Source: Pseudomonas rustica
Lineage (GTDB): Bacteria > Pseudomonadota > Gammaproteobacteria > Pseudomonadales > Pseudomonadaceae
Length of the DNA: 64,000 nt
Assembly (NCBI RefSeq): GCF_018336155.1
Contig: NZ_JAGYHF010000002.1
Location: forward strand, 248,001-312,000
Direction: 5' to 3'
The notes beneath the pieces were generated by a model. The model ran no database searches and had not been told where the DNA came from. It worked only from the letters and a program-made list of their open reading frames with translations. A program made the position numbers and the translations under genes. The first letter of the stretch is position 1, and each line of letters starts with the position of its first letter. Shown in pieces: positions 42,754 through 52,431 of the stretch.

Positions 42754-43041
42754 ATGGCGCTAGAACGCTCCGACGTGGAAAAGATTGCTCATCTGGCCTG
42801 CCTTGGCCTCAATGATGCTGATCTTCCACACATTACTTCCGCCCTCAACAGCATTCTCGGGCTGGTCGACGAAATGCAGGCTGTTAATACCGACGGAATC
42901 GAGCCTCTGGCCCACCCGCTGGAAGCCAGTCAGCGCCTGCGTGCCGACGTCGTGACCGAGAGCAATCACCGCGAGGCCTACCAGTCCATCGCACCAGCGG
43001 TCGAAAACGGCCTGTATCTGGTTCCGAAAGTCATCGACTAA
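42754..43041 (+). CDS. gatC: Asp/Glu-tRNA amidotransferase subunit C
   Basis: The 95-residue GatC ([21 protein letters not shown]) wraps around GatA and GatB in the tRNA-dependent amidotransferase. ATG 42754 has GGAGAATCCCG upstream and gives the family length; the frame is open from 42724. It is followed by gatA 16 bp later. Confidence 0.93.
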   Translation: MALERSDVEKIAHLACLGLNDADLPHITSALNSILGLVDEMQAVNTDGIEPLAHPLEASQRLRADVVTESNHREAYQSIAPAVENGLYLVPKVID

Positions 43042-43057
43042 AGGGAAAGAGCCTGCA

Positions 43058-44509
43058 ATGCATCAAATGACTCTGGCCGAGATCGCCCGCGGTCTCGCCG
43101 ATAAAAAGTTTTCCTCCGAAGAGCTGACCAAAGTCCTGCTGGCGCGTATTACCCAGCTCGATCCGCAGCTCAACAGTTTCATCAGCCTCACCGAAGAGCT
43201 GGCCCTCGAGCAGGCGAAAGCCGCCGATGCACGCCGCGCCAACGGTGAGAGCGGCGCCCTGCTCGGTGCGCCGATCGCCCACAAAGACTTGTTCTGCACT
43301 CAGGGCATTCGCACCAGCTGCGGCTCGAAGATGCTCGACAACTTCAAGGCCCCGTACGACGCCACCGTGGTCGCGAAACTGGCCGCTGCCGGCGCCGTGA
43401 CCCTGGGCAAGACCAACATGGACGAATTCGCCATGGGTTCGGCCAACGAGTCGAGCTGGTACGGCGCGGTGAAAAACCCGTGGAACCTGGAACACGTACC
43501 GGGCGGTTCGTCCGGCGGTTCGGCGGCCGCAGTTGCCGCTCGTCTGTTGCCAGCGGCGACGGCCACCGATACCGGCGGTTCGATTCGTCAGCCAGCAGCG
43601 TTCACCAATCTCACCGGCCTGAAACCGACGTACGGTCGCGTTTCGCGCTGGGGCATGATCGCTTACGCCTCCAGTCTCGATCAGGGCGGCCCGTTGGCGC
43701 GCACGGCCGAAGACTGCGCAATTTTGTTGCAAGGTATGGCTGGCTTCGATCAGAACGACTCCACCAGCATCGACGAGCCGGTTCCGGATTACTCCGCAAG
43801 CCTGGGCGATTCGCTGCAAGGCCTGCGCATCGGCGTGCCGAAGGAATACTTCAGCGCCGGTCTCGACCCGCGCATCGCTGAGCTGATCCAGAACAGCATT
43901 AAAGAGCTGCAGAAGCTCGGTGCCGTGATCAAGGAAATCAGCCTGCCGAACATGCAGCACGCGATTCCGGCGTACTACGTGATCGCGCCGGCAGAGGCCT
44001 CCTCGAACCTGTCGCGTTTCGACGGCGTGCGTTTCGGTCATCGCTGCGAACAACCGAAAGACCTGATCGACCTTTACAAGCGCTCGCGTGGCGAAGGCTT
44101 CGGCCCGGAAGTCCAGCGCCGGATCATGGTCGGTGCCTATGCGCTGTCCGCCGGTTACTACGACGCCTACTACCTGAAAGCGCAGAAGATCCGTCGTCTG
44201 GTGAAGAACGACTTCATGGCTGCCTTTAATGAAGTCGACATCATCCTCGGCCCAACCACGCCGAACCCGGCCTGGAAGCTTGGCGCGAAGAACAGCGACC
44301 CGGTCGCTGCTTATCTGGAAGACGTCTACACAATCACCGCCAACCTCGCGGGCCTGCCGGGCCTGTCGATGCCGGCCGGTTTTGTCGACGGTCTGCCGGT
44401 GGGCGTGCAGTTGCTTGCGCCGTATTTCCAGGAAGGCCGTTTGCTCAATGTTGCGCACCAGTATCAGCTCAACACTGACTGGCACACCCGCACCCCAACC
44501 GGCTTCTGA
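43058..44509 (+). CDS. gatA: Asp/Glu-tRNA amidotransferase subunit A
   Basis: The 483-residue amidase-signature glutaminase has the Ser-cisSer-Lys triad K76 (APIAHKDLF), S151 ([10 protein letters not shown]) and S175 ([10 protein letters not shown]). It releases ammonia from glutamine and passes it to GatB. In Pseudomonas, GatCAB makes Asn-tRNA and/or Gln-tRNA from the mischarged forms, depending on which direct synthetases are present. Confidence 0.96.
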   Translation: MHQMTLAEIARGLADKKFSSEELTKVLLARITQLDPQLNSFISLTEELALEQAKAADARRANGESGALLGAPIAHKDLFCTQGIRTSCGSKMLDNFKAPYDATVVAKLAAAGAVTLGKTNMDEFAMGSANESSWYGAVKNPWNLEHVPGGSSGGSAAAVAARLLPAATATDTGGSIRQPAAFTNLTGLKPTYGRVSRWGMIAYASSLDQGGPLARTAEDCAILLQGMAGFDQNDSTSIDEPVPDYSASLGDSLQGLRIGVPKEYFSAGLDPRIAELIQNSIKELQKLGAVIKEISLPNMQHAIPAYYVIAPAEASSNLSRFDGVRFGHRCEQPKDLIDLYKRSRGEGFGPEVQRRIMVGAYALSAGYYDAYYLKAQKIRRLVKNDFMAAFNEVDIILGPTTPNPAWKLGAKNSDPVAAYLEDVYTITANLAGLPGLSMPAGFVDGLPVGVQLLAPYFQEGRLLNVAHQYQLNTDWHTRTPTGF

Positions 44510-44519
44510 GGAGACACAC

Positions 44520-45965
44520 ATGCAATGGGAAGTCGTGATCGGGCTGGAGATTCACACTCAGCTCACCACCCGGTCGAAAATCTTTTCCGGTAGTTCCACC
44601 ACATTCGGTTCCGAGCCGAACACCCAGGCCAGCCTGATCGACCTGGGCATGCCCGGCGTTCTTCCGGTGCTGAACCAGGAAGCGGTGCGCATGGCGGTGA
44701 TGTTCGGTCTGGCGATTGACGCCGAGATCGGTCAGCACAACGTGTTCGCCCGTAAAAACTACTTCTACCCGGATCTGCCGAAGGGCTACCAGATCAGCCA
44801 GATGGAATTGCCGATCGTTGGCAAGGGCCACCTGGACATCGCGCTGGAAGACGGCACCGTCAAACGTGTCGGCATCACCCGCGCGCACCTGGAAGAAGAC
44901 GCCGGCAAGAGCCTGCACGAAGAGTTCAACGGTGCCACCGGCATCGACCTGAACCGCGCCGGCACGCCGCTGCTGGAAATCGTTTCCGAGCCGGACATGC
45001 GCAGCGCCAAGGAAGCCGTGGCTTACGTCAAGGCGATCCACGCGCTGGTGCGTTATCTGGGCATCTGCGACGGCAACATGGCCGAAGGCTCGCTGCGTTG
45101 CGACTGCAACGTGTCGATCCGTCCGAAAGGTCAGGTTGAGTTCGGCACGCGTTGCGAGATCAAGAACGTCAACTCGTTCCGTTTCATCGAGAAGGCGATC
45201 AACTCCGAGATCCAGCGTCAGATCGAGCTGATCGAAGACGGCGGCAAAGTGATCCAGCAGACCCGTCTGTACGATCCGAACAAGGACGAGACCCGTCCGA
45301 TGCGTTCGAAAGAGGAAGCCAACGACTACCGTTACTTCCCCGATCCGGATCTGCTGCCGGTGGTCATCGAAGAGTCGTTCCTCGGCGAGGTGCGCGCCAC
45401 CCTGCCGGAACTGCCTCCGCAGAAACGCGAGCGCTTCCAAGAGCAATTCGGTCTGTCGGTCTACGACGCCAGCGTGCTGGCCACCAGCCGCGAGCAAGCC
45501 GATTACTTCGAGAAAGTCGCGAGCATCGGCGGCGACGCCAAACTGGCGGCGAACTGGGTGATGGTCGAGTTGGGCAGCCTGCTCAACAAGCAAGGCCTGG
45601 ACATCGACGAGTCGCCGGTGTCGGCGGAACTGTTGGGCGGCATGCTGCTGCGCATCAAGGACAACACCATCTCCGGCAAGATCGCCAAGGTGGTGTTTGA
45701 AGCGATGGCCAACGGTGAAGGCAGCGCAGACGAGATCATCGAAAAACGCGGCCTGAAACAAGTGACCGACAGCGGCGCGATCTCGGCGGTGCTCGACGAA
45801 ATGCTTGCGGCCAACGCCGAGCAAGTTGAACAGTATCGTGCGGCGGATGAAGCCAAACGCGGCAAGATGTTCGGCTTCTTTGTCGGCCAGGCGATGAAAG
45901 CGTCGAAAGGCAAAGCCAACCCGCAGCAAGTGAACGAACTGCTGAAAAGCAAGCTCGAAGGCTGA
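44520..45965 (+). CDS. gatB: Asp/Glu-tRNA amidotransferase subunit B
   Basis: The 481-residue GatB ([26 protein letters not shown]) phosphorylates and amidates the mischarged Asp or Glu on the tRNA; the C-terminal YqeY-like domain binds the tRNA. The start at 44520 has GAGGAGACACAC upstream. An open extension to 44229 overlaps gatA in another frame and is rejected. Confidence 0.96.
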   Translation: MQWEVVIGLEIHTQLTTRSKIFSGSSTTFGSEPNTQASLIDLGMPGVLPVLNQEAVRMAVMFGLAIDAEIGQHNVFARKNYFYPDLPKGYQISQMELPIVGKGHLDIALEDGTVKRVGITRAHLEEDAGKSLHEEFNGATGIDLNRAGTPLLEIVSEPDMRSAKEAVAYVKAIHALVRYLGICDGNMAEGSLRCDCNVSIRPKGQVEFGTRCEIKNVNSFRFIEKAINSEIQRQIELIEDGGKVIQQTRLYDPNKDETRPMRSKEEANDYRYFPDPDLLPVVIEESFLGEVRATLPELPPQKRERFQEQFGLSVYDASVLATSREQADYFEKVASIGGDAKLAANWVMVELGSLLNKQGLDIDESPVSAELLGGMLLRIKDNTISGKIAKVVFEAMANGEGSADEIIEKRGLKQVTDSGAISAVLDEMLAANAEQVEQYRAADEAKRGKMFGFFVGQAMKASKGKANPQQVNELLKSKLEG

Positions 45966-45970
45966 TGCAA

Positions 45971-45999
45971 ATGGAGCCAGACTCAAAGCCTGGCTCCAT
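45971..45999 (+). terminator. Hairpin after gatB
   Basis: A 10-bp perfect stem ATGGAGCCAG/CTGGCTCCAT with a 9-nt loop, 5 bp after the gatB stop. There is no T-run, so termination may be weak or assisted by the repeat that follows. Confidence 0.5.
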
Positions 46000-46017
46000 C
46001 TCCTGTGGGAGTGATCT

Positions 46018-46148
46018 GTGGCGAGGGGATTTATCCCCGTTGGGCTGCGAAGCGGCCCCAAATGCCGAGCTTGATTTACACCAGATAAACCGAGCTCTCA
46101 GATTTTGGGACTGCTGCGCAGTCCAACGGGGATAAATCCCCTCGCCAC
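46018..46148. repeat. Type-3 inverted repeat (GTGGCGAGGGGATTTATCCC core), copy 1
   Basis: GTGGCGAGGGGATTTATCCC (46018-46037, continuing CGTTGG) and its inverse (46123-46148) enclose about 80 bp that contains a smaller GACTGCTGCGCAGTC palindrome near 46109. A close relative lies at 60997-61128. It separates gatB from the RlpA-like gene. Confidence 0.85.
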
Positions 46149-46185
46149 AAAAGCTCACCCTGCACTAGTTTCGGGAAACCTTTGA

Positions 46186-46557
46186 ATGAAGCGTTTGTTC
46201 ATCAGCTGCGCCCTGCTCTCTTTGCTGGCCGGTTGTGCCAGTACCGACACCATCGACCCGCACGGTTACGACCAGACCGGCGTCGCTTCTTATTACGGTG
46301 CCAAGCACCACGGTAAACGCACCGCCAGTGGCGAAGCGTTCAACCAGAATTCCCTGACCGCCGCCCACCGCCAGCTACCCTTTGGCACGCGGGTGAAGGT
46401 CACCAACCTGAAAAACGATGAGTCCGTTGTGGTGCGCATTAACGATCGTGGCCCGCATACGCGTGGACGCCTGATTGATGTTTCACGCGAAGCCGCCAAA
46501 CAACTCGGTATGCTCAGCAGCGGTACCGCGCGGGTTCGCGTGCAGGCCCTCGACTGA
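46186..46557 (+). CDS. Small RlpA-like double-psi beta-barrel lipoprotein
   Basis: The 123-residue protein has a lipobox (LLSLLAGCAST, C18-type) and one RlpA-like DPBB domain (GVASYYGAKHHGKRTASGEAFNQNSLTAAHRQLPFGTRVKVT; INDRGPHTRGRLIDVS), including the lytic transglycosylase-type Asp/His context. It lacks the C-terminal SPOR domain of full RlpA, so it is a single-domain paralogue rather than the septal-ring transglycosylase itself. Its stop codon overlaps an ATG of the next gene as TGATG. Confidence 0.85.
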   Translation: MKRLFISCALLSLLAGCASTDTIDPHGYDQTGVASYYGAKHHGKRTASGEAFNQNSLTAAHRQLPFGTRVKVTNLKNDESVVVRINDRGPHTRGRLIDVSREAAKQLGMLSSGTARVRVQALD

Positions 46558-46603
46558 TGGAGCGCTGACCATTTTCGGACTGACCGATTTACCGCTGATC
46601 AGC

Positions 46604-47665
46604 GTGATCGAATTGCTCGCCGGCCTGTGCCTGCTGATCTTTGGCGCCGAACTGATGGTGCGCGCGGCGGTGCGTCTGGCCGAGCGTCTGCATGTGCGTC
46701 CACTGATCATCGGCCTGACCATTGTTGCGCTCGGCAGCAGTGCGCCGCAGATGGCCGTCAGCGTGCAAGCCGCGCTGGGGCACAACCCCGACATCGCCGT
46801 CAGCAGTGTGGTCGGCAGCAGCATCTTCAACATCCTTGTAACTCTTGGCCTGTCGGCGCTGATCATTCCGCTGCGCGTGTCGCGGCAACTGGTGCGTCTC
46901 GACATTCCGCTGATGATCGGCGCCAGTCTGCTGGTGTTCGTGTTGGCGTGGAACGAGGAAATCAGCCGCTTCGACGGCATTCTCTTGCTCGGCGCTTTGG
47001 CGTTGTATCTCGGCTTGCTGTTGCGTCAGTCACGACACTCGGCGCGACCGCATTCCGCGCAACCCGACGCGGTAAAAACCTCATGGCTTGCCAGCGTTTT
47101 GATGATCATCGTCGGGCTGGCGATGCTGGTATTCGCCGGGCATCTGCTGCTCGGCGCCGCTGTGGTGGTGGCGACGGATCTGGGCTTCTCGGAACGGGTG
47201 ATCGGTTTGACCGTGGTCGCTGTCGGCACGTCGCTGCCGGAACTGGCGACCTCGCTGATCGCCGCCCTGCGCGGGCAACGCGACATCGCTGTGGGCAACG
47301 TGATCGGCGCCAATCTGTTCAACCTGCTCGGCGTGCTCGGCCTCACCGCTTTGATCGCGCCGACACCATTGTCGGTATCGCCGAACGCACTGGATTTCGA
47401 TCTGCCGGTGATGCTCGGCGTCGCCGCGCTGTGCCTGCCGGTGTTCTATTCCGGCTACCGCGTGACCCGCGCCGAAGGTTTGTTGCTGCTCGGTTTGTAT
47501 CTGGTCTACGGGCTGCACGTGGTGTCGTTCACCACCGGCATGCCGCTGGCCGGCAAACTGGAGCGGCTGATGCTGTTTTACGTTCTGCCGCCGCTGCTGG
47601 GGTATTTGTTGTTTACGTCCATCCGCGCCTGGCGCCGCCAACACCACAAGAGTGATATGCCATGA
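46604..47665 (+). CDS. Calcium/sodium antiporter-type membrane protein (start disturbed)
   Basis: From GTG 46604 the product is 353 residues with two inverted sets of five membrane helices and the CaCA alpha-repeats (LTIVALGSSAPQMAVSVQAAL; LTVVAVGTSLPELATSLIAAL). The proper N-terminus appears lost: ATG 46557, which overlaps the rlpA-like stop as TGATG, runs ATG GAG CGC TGA and stops. One extra base there would join MER-x-TIFGLTDLPLISVIELL to this frame. Whether the gene is translated from GTG 46604, ATT 46571, or is crippled cannot be told. It is followed with a 4-bp overlap by the CMD-family gene. Confidence 0.7.
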   Translation: MIELLAGLCLLIFGAELMVRAAVRLAERLHVRPLIIGLTIVALGSSAPQMAVSVQAALGHNPDIAVSSVVGSSIFNILVTLGLSALIIPLRVSRQLVRLDIPLMIGASLLVFVLAWNEEISRFDGILLLGALALYLGLLLRQSRHSARPHSAQPDAVKTSWLASVLMIIVGLAMLVFAGHLLLGAAVVVATDLGFSERVIGLTVVAVGTSLPELATSLIAALRGQRDIAVGNVIGANLFNLLGVLGLTALIAPTPLSVSPNALDFDLPVMLGVAALCLPVFYSGYRVTRAEGLLLLGLYLVYGLHVVSFTTGMPLAGKLERLMLFYVLPPLLGYLLFTSIRAWRRQHHKSDMP

Positions 47666-48039
47666 CCGAATCGAAGAAGTCCGGGGTAGAAGTTCGCCGC
47701 CAGGTAATGGGCGATGCGTTTGTCGATCGCGCGTTGGGCAACGCCACCGAGTTCACCCAGCCGCTGCAGGATTTCGTTAATGAACATGCCTGGGGCGGCG
47801 TGTGGAATCGCGAAGGTTTGCCGCTGAAGACGCGCAGCTTGATTACCCTGGCCGCGCTGACGGCGCTGAAGTGTCCGCAAGAGTTGAAGGGGCATGTGCG
47901 TGGGGCGCTGAACAACGGCTGCACGGTGGACGAGATTCGTGAGGCGCTGCTGCATTGCGCGGTGTATGCCGGCGTGCCGGCGGCGATAGATGCGTTTCGC
48001 GCGGCGCAGGAAGTGATCGATACCTACCAGAAAAGCTAA
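47662..48039 (+). CDS. Carboxymuconolactone decarboxylase-family protein
   Basis: The 125-residue all-helical protein matches the CMD/AhpD-like family (RRQVMGDAFVDRALGNATEFTQPLQDFVNEHAWGGVWNREGLPLKTRSLITLAALTALKCPQELKGHVRGALNNGC; EIREALLHCAVYAGVPAAIDAF as separate helices). It has the conserved catalytic-type histidine and glutamate region but only one cysteine-like position, so it resembles the protocatechuate-pathway decarboxylase PcaC or an uncharacterised paralogue. No pca genes are nearby, so the substrate is unknown. It overlaps the antiporter by 4 bp. Confidence 0.8.
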   Translation: MTESKKSGVEVRRQVMGDAFVDRALGNATEFTQPLQDFVNEHAWGGVWNREGLPLKTRSLITLAALTALKCPQELKGHVRGALNNGCTVDEIREALLHCAVYAGVPAAIDAFRAAQEVIDTYQKS

Positions 48040-48113
48040 AAGATCGCAGCCTTCGGCAGCTCCTACAGGAACGCATGCCCATGTAGGAGCTGCCGCAGGC
48101 TGCGATCTTTTGA
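48036..48113. repeat. Type-1 REP pair, copy G
   Basis: Inverted cores with the right arm carrying the GCCGCAGGC variant. It lies between the convergent CMD-family and AEC transporter genes, starting at the CMD stop codon. Confidence 0.9.
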
Positions 48114-48122
48114 TGTTGCCCT

Positions 48123-49064
48123 TTAGATCCACCCACCCCACTGCAAAACGAAGATCCCGACATTGGTGGTAATCGCCGCCATCAACGTGGTCAGCACAAT
48201 AATCGCCGCCGCCAACTCATGATTGCCTTGCGCCGCCCGCGCCATGACAAAACTCGCTGCCGCCGTCGGGCTGCCAAAGTACAGAAACAGAATCCCCAAC
48301 TCCGCCCCACGAAAGCCGCACAACCACGCCCCGAGCGTCGCCAGCACCGGCAAACCGATCATCTTCACCAGACTCGAACTGAGCGCCATGTTGCCGCTCT
48401 TGCGCAACGCCGCCAGCGATAGCGTGCCGCCGATGCAGATCAGCGCCAGCGGCAACGTGGTCTGCGCCAGATACTGACCGGAAGTCTCCAGCCACCCCGG
48501 CAAACCGATCTTGAAATAAGCAAACGGCGCCGCCGCTATCACGCTGATGATCAGCGGATTGCTGAACACGCTTTTGCAGATGCTCCACGGATCGGACTTG
48601 ATCACCGGGCTGTACACCGCCAGCACAATCGTCGATAGCGTGTTGTAAAACAGGATCACCAACGCCGCGAGAATCGCCCCGAGGGAGATGCCGTAATCGC
48701 CGTACATGCTCGCCGCCAGCGCCAGACCGATCACGCCGTTATTACCGCGAAACGCACCCTGGGTGTAGATGCCGCGATCTTCACGCGGGCACTTGAAAAT
48801 CGCCCAGCCCCAGGCGATGGCAAAACAGACGAGCGTGGCGACGGAGAAGTAGATCAGCAGCGCTGGTTGCAACGCGGCGTGCAGGTCGGCGTGCAGAATG
48901 CCGAGGAACAACAGCGCCGGCATGGTCACGTTGAACACCAGCGCGGAGGCGGTGTGGATGAAGTTGTCGTTGATCCAGTCGATGCGCTTGAGCAACACAC
49001 CAAGAAACAGCATGGCAAACACCGGCGCGGTGATGTTCAGGGTTTCGAGGAAAATTGCCAGCAT
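48123..49064 (-). CDS. AEC-family (auxin efflux carrier-like) transporter
   Basis: The 313-residue membrane protein has about ten hydrophobic segments (LNITAPVFAMLFLGVLL; LPVLATLGAWLCGF) typical of the AEC/MadL-type permease family, which moves malonate, malate or other anions. The substrate is unknown. I chose ATG 49064 (MLAIFLETLNITAPVF). It is the gene next to the galactarate cluster, on the same strand, but separated by 253 bp containing a type-4 repeat. Confidence 0.82.
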   Translation of the reverse strand: MLAIFLETLNITAPVFAMLFLGVLLKRIDWINDNFIHTASALVFNVTMPALLFLGILHADLHAALQPALLIYFSVATLVCFAIAWGWAIFKCPREDRGIYTQGAFRGNNGVIGLALAASMYGDYGISLGAILAALVILFYNTLSTIVLAVYSPVIKSDPWSICKSVFSNPLIISVIAAAPFAYFKIGLPGWLETSGQYLAQTTLPLALICIGGTLSLAALRKSGNMALSSSLVKMIGLPVLATLGAWLCGFRGAELGILFLYFGSPTAAASFVMARAAQGNHELAAAIIVLTTLMAAITTNVGIFVLQWGGWI

Positions 49065-49115
49065 GCCGAGGGAGCCTTGGGTGAGCGTCGTTAGGTGGCA
49101 ATGATAAAGCAAAAG

Positions 49116-49292
49116 CCCCTCACCCTAGCCCTCTCCCGGAGGGAGAGGGGACTGACCGGGGGATATTCAAAAAATCCGCCGACCTGAAATGACTTCGTTG
49201 AATCCATAATCAACTCGGTATTTCAGGTCGATGTATTGCGCAAGACAACTCGGTCGGCCCCCTCTCCCTCCGGGAGAGGGCTGGGGTGAGGG
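49116..49292. repeat. Type-4 inverted repeat (CCCTCTCCCNNAGGGAGAGGG), copy 1
   Basis: Left unit CCCCTCACCCTAGCCCTCTC... (49116-49162) and inverted right unit ending GCTGGGGTGAGGG (49257-49292) enclose about 95 bp, which itself has the smaller palindrome GACCTGAAAT/ATTTCAGGTC (49191-49200 / 49220-49230). Both units are also internally palindromic. A second copy is at 62817-62964. Confidence 0.85.
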
Positions 49293-49317
49293 TAGCTTTT
49301 GCCCTACCCCAAAACCA

Positions 49318-50871
49318 TCAGGTAATCGGCGCCGGGTTAAACAACGTAATGTCGTTATGCAGCTTGTGCTTCTCCGCCCACGTCTGCTGCTTGCCGCTCG
49401 CAACATCCAGATAGTAGTGAAACAACTCCCAACCCAATTCCTCAATCGTCGCCCGCCCGGTGGCAATCCGCCCGGCGTCGATATCAATCAGATCCGGCCA
49501 ACGCTGCGCCAGCTCGGTGCGCGTCGACACTTTCACCACCGGCGCCATCGCCAAACCGTACGGCGTACCCCGCCCGGTGGTGAACACATGCAAATTCATC
49601 CCGGCCGCCAACTGCAGCGTCCCGCAGACAAAATCACTCGCCGGCGTCGCGCAGAAAATCAGCCCCTTCTGCTTGAAACGCTCGCCCGGGCCAAGCACGC
49701 CATTGATCGCGCTGCTGCCGGATTTGACGATCGAACCCAGCGACTTCTCGACGATGTTCGACAACCCGCCCTTCTTGTTGCCCGGCGTGGTGTTGGCGCT
49801 GCGATCCGCCTCGCCCTTGGCCAGGTAACGGTCGTACCAGTCCATCTCGCGCACCAGTTCCTCGGCGACGGTCTTGGTCTCGGCACGCGAAGTCAGCAGG
49901 TAAATCGCATCGCGCACTTCGGTGACTTCGGAAAACATCACCGTGGCTCCCGCGCGCAACAGCAAGTCCGAGGCATAGCCCAGCGCCGGGTTGGCGGTGA
50001 TCCCGGAGAACGCATCGCTGCCGCCGCACTGCATGCCGAGGATCAGCTCGGACGCCGGCACGGTTTCGCGGCGGCGCTGGTCGAGTTTCTTCAAACGGAC
50101 TTCAGCCAGTTGCATGATCTGCTCGATCATCTCGGTGAAACCGTGACTGGAATCCTGCAAGCGATACAGCCACGGATCGCTGAGATCGACCGACGCATCG
50201 TCCTCGTGCATCACCTGCCCGGCCTGCAATTTCTCGCAGCCCAGACTGATCACCAACGCCTCGCCGCCGAGGTTCGGGTTGCGCGCCAGATTGCGCACGG
50301 TGCGAATCGGGATGTAGGCGTCGGTGGCGGTGATCGCCACGCCGCAGCCGTAACTGTGGGTCAGCGCCACCACGTCATCGACGTGCGGATACTTCGGCAG
50401 CAGCTCATCCTTGATGCGTTTCACCGCGTGATCGAGCACGCCGGTGACGCACTGCACGGTCGTAGTAATGCCGAGAATATTGCGCGTGCCGACGGTGCCG
50501 TCAGCATTGCGATAACCTTCGAAGGTGAAGCCTTCCAGCGGTGCCTGCGCGTCCGGCACGTCGGTGGACAGCGGCAAGCTGTCCAGTGGCGGCGCGGTCG
50601 GCATACGCAGTTGATCTTCCTTGACCCAACTGCCCCGGCGGATCGGCTGCAACGCGTAGCCAATGACCTGACCGTAGCGAATCACCTGACCGCCCTCGGC
50701 AATGTCTTCCAGAGTGATCTTGTGGCTCTGCGGCACGAATTCCACGGTCACCAGACCATCGGCAAATTCAGTGCCGGCCGGTGCGCCCTGGTCATTGACC
50801 ACGACCACCACATTGTCCCGCTCGTGCAGGCGGATGTGGCGCGGCGAGTCGGAATGTTCAATCAACTGCAT
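49318..50871 (-). CDS. garD: Galactarate dehydratase
   Basis: The 517-residue UxaA/GarD family protein has the N-terminal SAF-like domain ([21 protein letters not shown]) and the long C-terminal domain ([51 protein letters not shown]). The family uses an iron or other metal centre bound by conserved Cys/His. It dehydrates galactarate to 5-dehydro-4-deoxy-D-glucarate. It is the last gene of the leftward cluster, 11 bp after the transporter gene, so the two are coupled. Confidence 0.95.
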   Translation of the reverse strand: MQLIEHSDSPRHIRLHERDNVVVVVNDQGAPAGTEFADGLVTVEFVPQSHKITLEDIAEGGQVIRYGQVIGYALQPIRRGSWVKEDQLRMPTAPPLDSLPLSTDVPDAQAPLEGFTFEGYRNADGTVGTRNILGITTTVQCVTGVLDHAVKRIKDELLPKYPHVDDVVALTHSYGCGVAITATDAYIPIRTVRNLARNPNLGGEALVISLGCEKLQAGQVMHEDDASVDLSDPWLYRLQDSSHGFTEMIEQIMQLAEVRLKKLDQRRRETVPASELILGMQCGGSDAFSGITANPALGYASDLLLRAGATVMFSEVTEVRDAIYLLTSRAETKTVAEELVREMDWYDRYLAKGEADRSANTTPGNKKGGLSNIVEKSLGSIVKSGSSAINGVLGPGERFKQKGLIFCATPASDFVCGTLQLAAGMNLHVFTTGRGTPYGLAMAPVVKVSTRTELAQRWPDLIDIDAGRIATGRATIEELGWELFHYYLDVASGKQQTWAEKHKLHNDITLFNPAPIT

Positions 50872-50882
50872 GACGCCGCTCC

Positions 50883-52244
50883 TCAGGAATGCGCTTGAGA
50901 CAATTTACCGCTGGCTTCAACACCGCCGTTGGTTGGCGGCTCTTTGAGTACCACACGTTTGATCGGGCCAACGATGACCAGATAGCTGAACACCGCCACC
51001 AGTGCGTTGGCACCGACGAACACCAGCGCCCATTTGAACGAACCGGTGGAGCTGATGATGTAGCCAATCACGATCGGTGTGGTAATCGAAGCAATGTTGC
51101 CGAAGGTGTTGAACAGGCCGCCGCTCAGACCGGCAATCTGTTTTGGTGAGGTGTCGGAGACCACCGCCCAACCCAGTGCGCCAACGCCTTTGCCGAAGAA
51201 GGCCAGGGCCATGAAGCCGACGACCATCCATTCCACATCAACATAGTTGCAGGCGACGATGCTGCTGGACACCAGCAAACCAGCGATGATCGGTGCTTTA
51301 CGGGCGAAGGTCAGCGAGTGGCCCTTGCGCAGCAGGTAATCAGAAATCACCCCGCCAAGCACGCCGCCAATGAAGCCGCAGATCGCCGGCAACGAAGCGA
51401 TGAAACCGGCCTTGAGAATGGTCATGCCACGCTCTTGCACCAGGTACACCGGGAACCAGGTCAGGAAGAAATAGGTGATGCCGTTGATGCAGTATTGACC
51501 CAGATACACGCCGAGCATCATGCGATTGGTCAGCAACTGACGGATGTAATCCCATTTCGGGCCGTCGGACTTTTTGCCCGTCTGATCCATGTCGACCATG
51601 CCGCCGTTTTCAGCGATGTGCTTGAACTCGGCTTCGTTGATGCGCGGGTGCTCACGCGGGCTGTAGATCACTTTCAGCCAGACCAGCGAGAACACAATCC
51701 CGAGAATACCCATGACGATAAACACGTGTTCCCAACCGAAGGAGTACACGATCCAGCCCATCAGCGGCGCGAACAACACGGTGGCAAAATATTGTGCCGA
51801 GTTGAAGATCGCCGACGCGGTACCGCGCTCAGCGGTCGGGAACCACGCCGCTACGATGCGTGCGTTGCCCGGGAAAGATGGCGCTTCAGCCAGACCAACG
51901 AGGAAGCGCAGCATAAACAACGCAACGATCGCCGTGGACATGCCGAATTCACCGACAAAGCCTTGCAGCACGGTGAACAGCGACCAGGTGAAAATGCTCA
52001 GGGCGTAAACTTTTTTCGAGCCGAAACGATCGAGCAGCCAGCCACCGGGAATTTGCCCGGCCACGTAGGCCCAACCGAATGCAGAGAAGATGTAGCCGAG
52101 GGTGACTGCGTCGATGCCCAGATCTTTTTGCAGGCTGGAGCCGGCAATTGCGATCGTGGCACGGTCGGCGTAGTTGATCGTGGTCACGAGGAACAGCATG
52201 AGCAAGATCAAATAGCGGACGTGAGTCGGCTTGGACGATTGCAT
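50883..52244 (-). CDS. MFS transporter for galactarate/glucarate (GudP/GarP type)
   Basis: The 453-residue MFS protein has twelve predicted helices and the GudP/GarP start [19 protein letters not shown], with [20 protein letters not shown]. It is an anion:cation symporter for D-glucarate and galactarate. The neighbouring garD and kdgD and the shared strand make it the likely uptake system of the pathway. Repeat H separates it from the dehydrogenase gene. Confidence 0.9.
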   Translation of the reverse strand: MQSSKPTHVRYLILLMLFLVTTINYADRATIAIAGSSLQKDLGIDAVTLGYIFSAFGWAYVAGQIPGGWLLDRFGSKKVYALSIFTWSLFTVLQGFVGEFGMSTAIVALFMLRFLVGLAEAPSFPGNARIVAAWFPTAERGTASAIFNSAQYFATVLFAPLMGWIVYSFGWEHVFIVMGILGIVFSLVWLKVIYSPREHPRINEAEFKHIAENGGMVDMDQTGKKSDGPKWDYIRQLLTNRMMLGVYLGQYCINGITYFFLTWFPVYLVQERGMTILKAGFIASLPAICGFIGGVLGGVISDYLLRKGHSLTFARKAPIIAGLLVSSSIVACNYVDVEWMVVGFMALAFFGKGVGALGWAVVSDTSPKQIAGLSGGLFNTFGNIASITTPIVIGYIISSTGSFKWALVFVGANALVAVFSYLVIVGPIKRVVLKEPPTNGGVEASGKLSQAHS

Positions 52245-52310
52245 GTAGATGTACTCCCACTGATTATTTTTATGCGCGGGTGAATCTTCTTTGGCGTTGC
52301 TTTTATTCCC

Positions 52311-52395
52311 TGTAGGAGCTGCCGAAGGCTGCGATCTTTTGATCTTGTTTTTAAGATCAGGATCAAAAGATCGCAGCCTGCGGCAGCTCCTACAG
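52311..52395. repeat. Type-1 REP pair, copy H, inside the galactarate cluster
   Basis: Inverted cores lie between the co-directional dehydrogenase and transporter genes. The right arm carries GCCTGCGGC. In this position it would be transcribed in the mRNA and could affect 3'-end stability. Confidence 0.9.
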
Positions 52396-52431
52396 GGATT
52401 GCGGTGTCAGGGTCGACACCGCGTGCTGCAT

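Noticed and set aside
44229-44519. N-terminal extension of gatB by 97 codons
   Set aside because: It overlaps the gatA coding sequence in a different frame and is serine/arginine-rich. [12 protein letters not shown] is the known GatB start with a good ribosome site.
46475-46570. Upstream extension of the antiporter frame into the RlpA-like gene
   Set aside because: The peptide (MMFHAKPPNNSVCSAAVPRG) is a frame-shadow of the RlpA-like coding sequence, not a transporter N-terminus.
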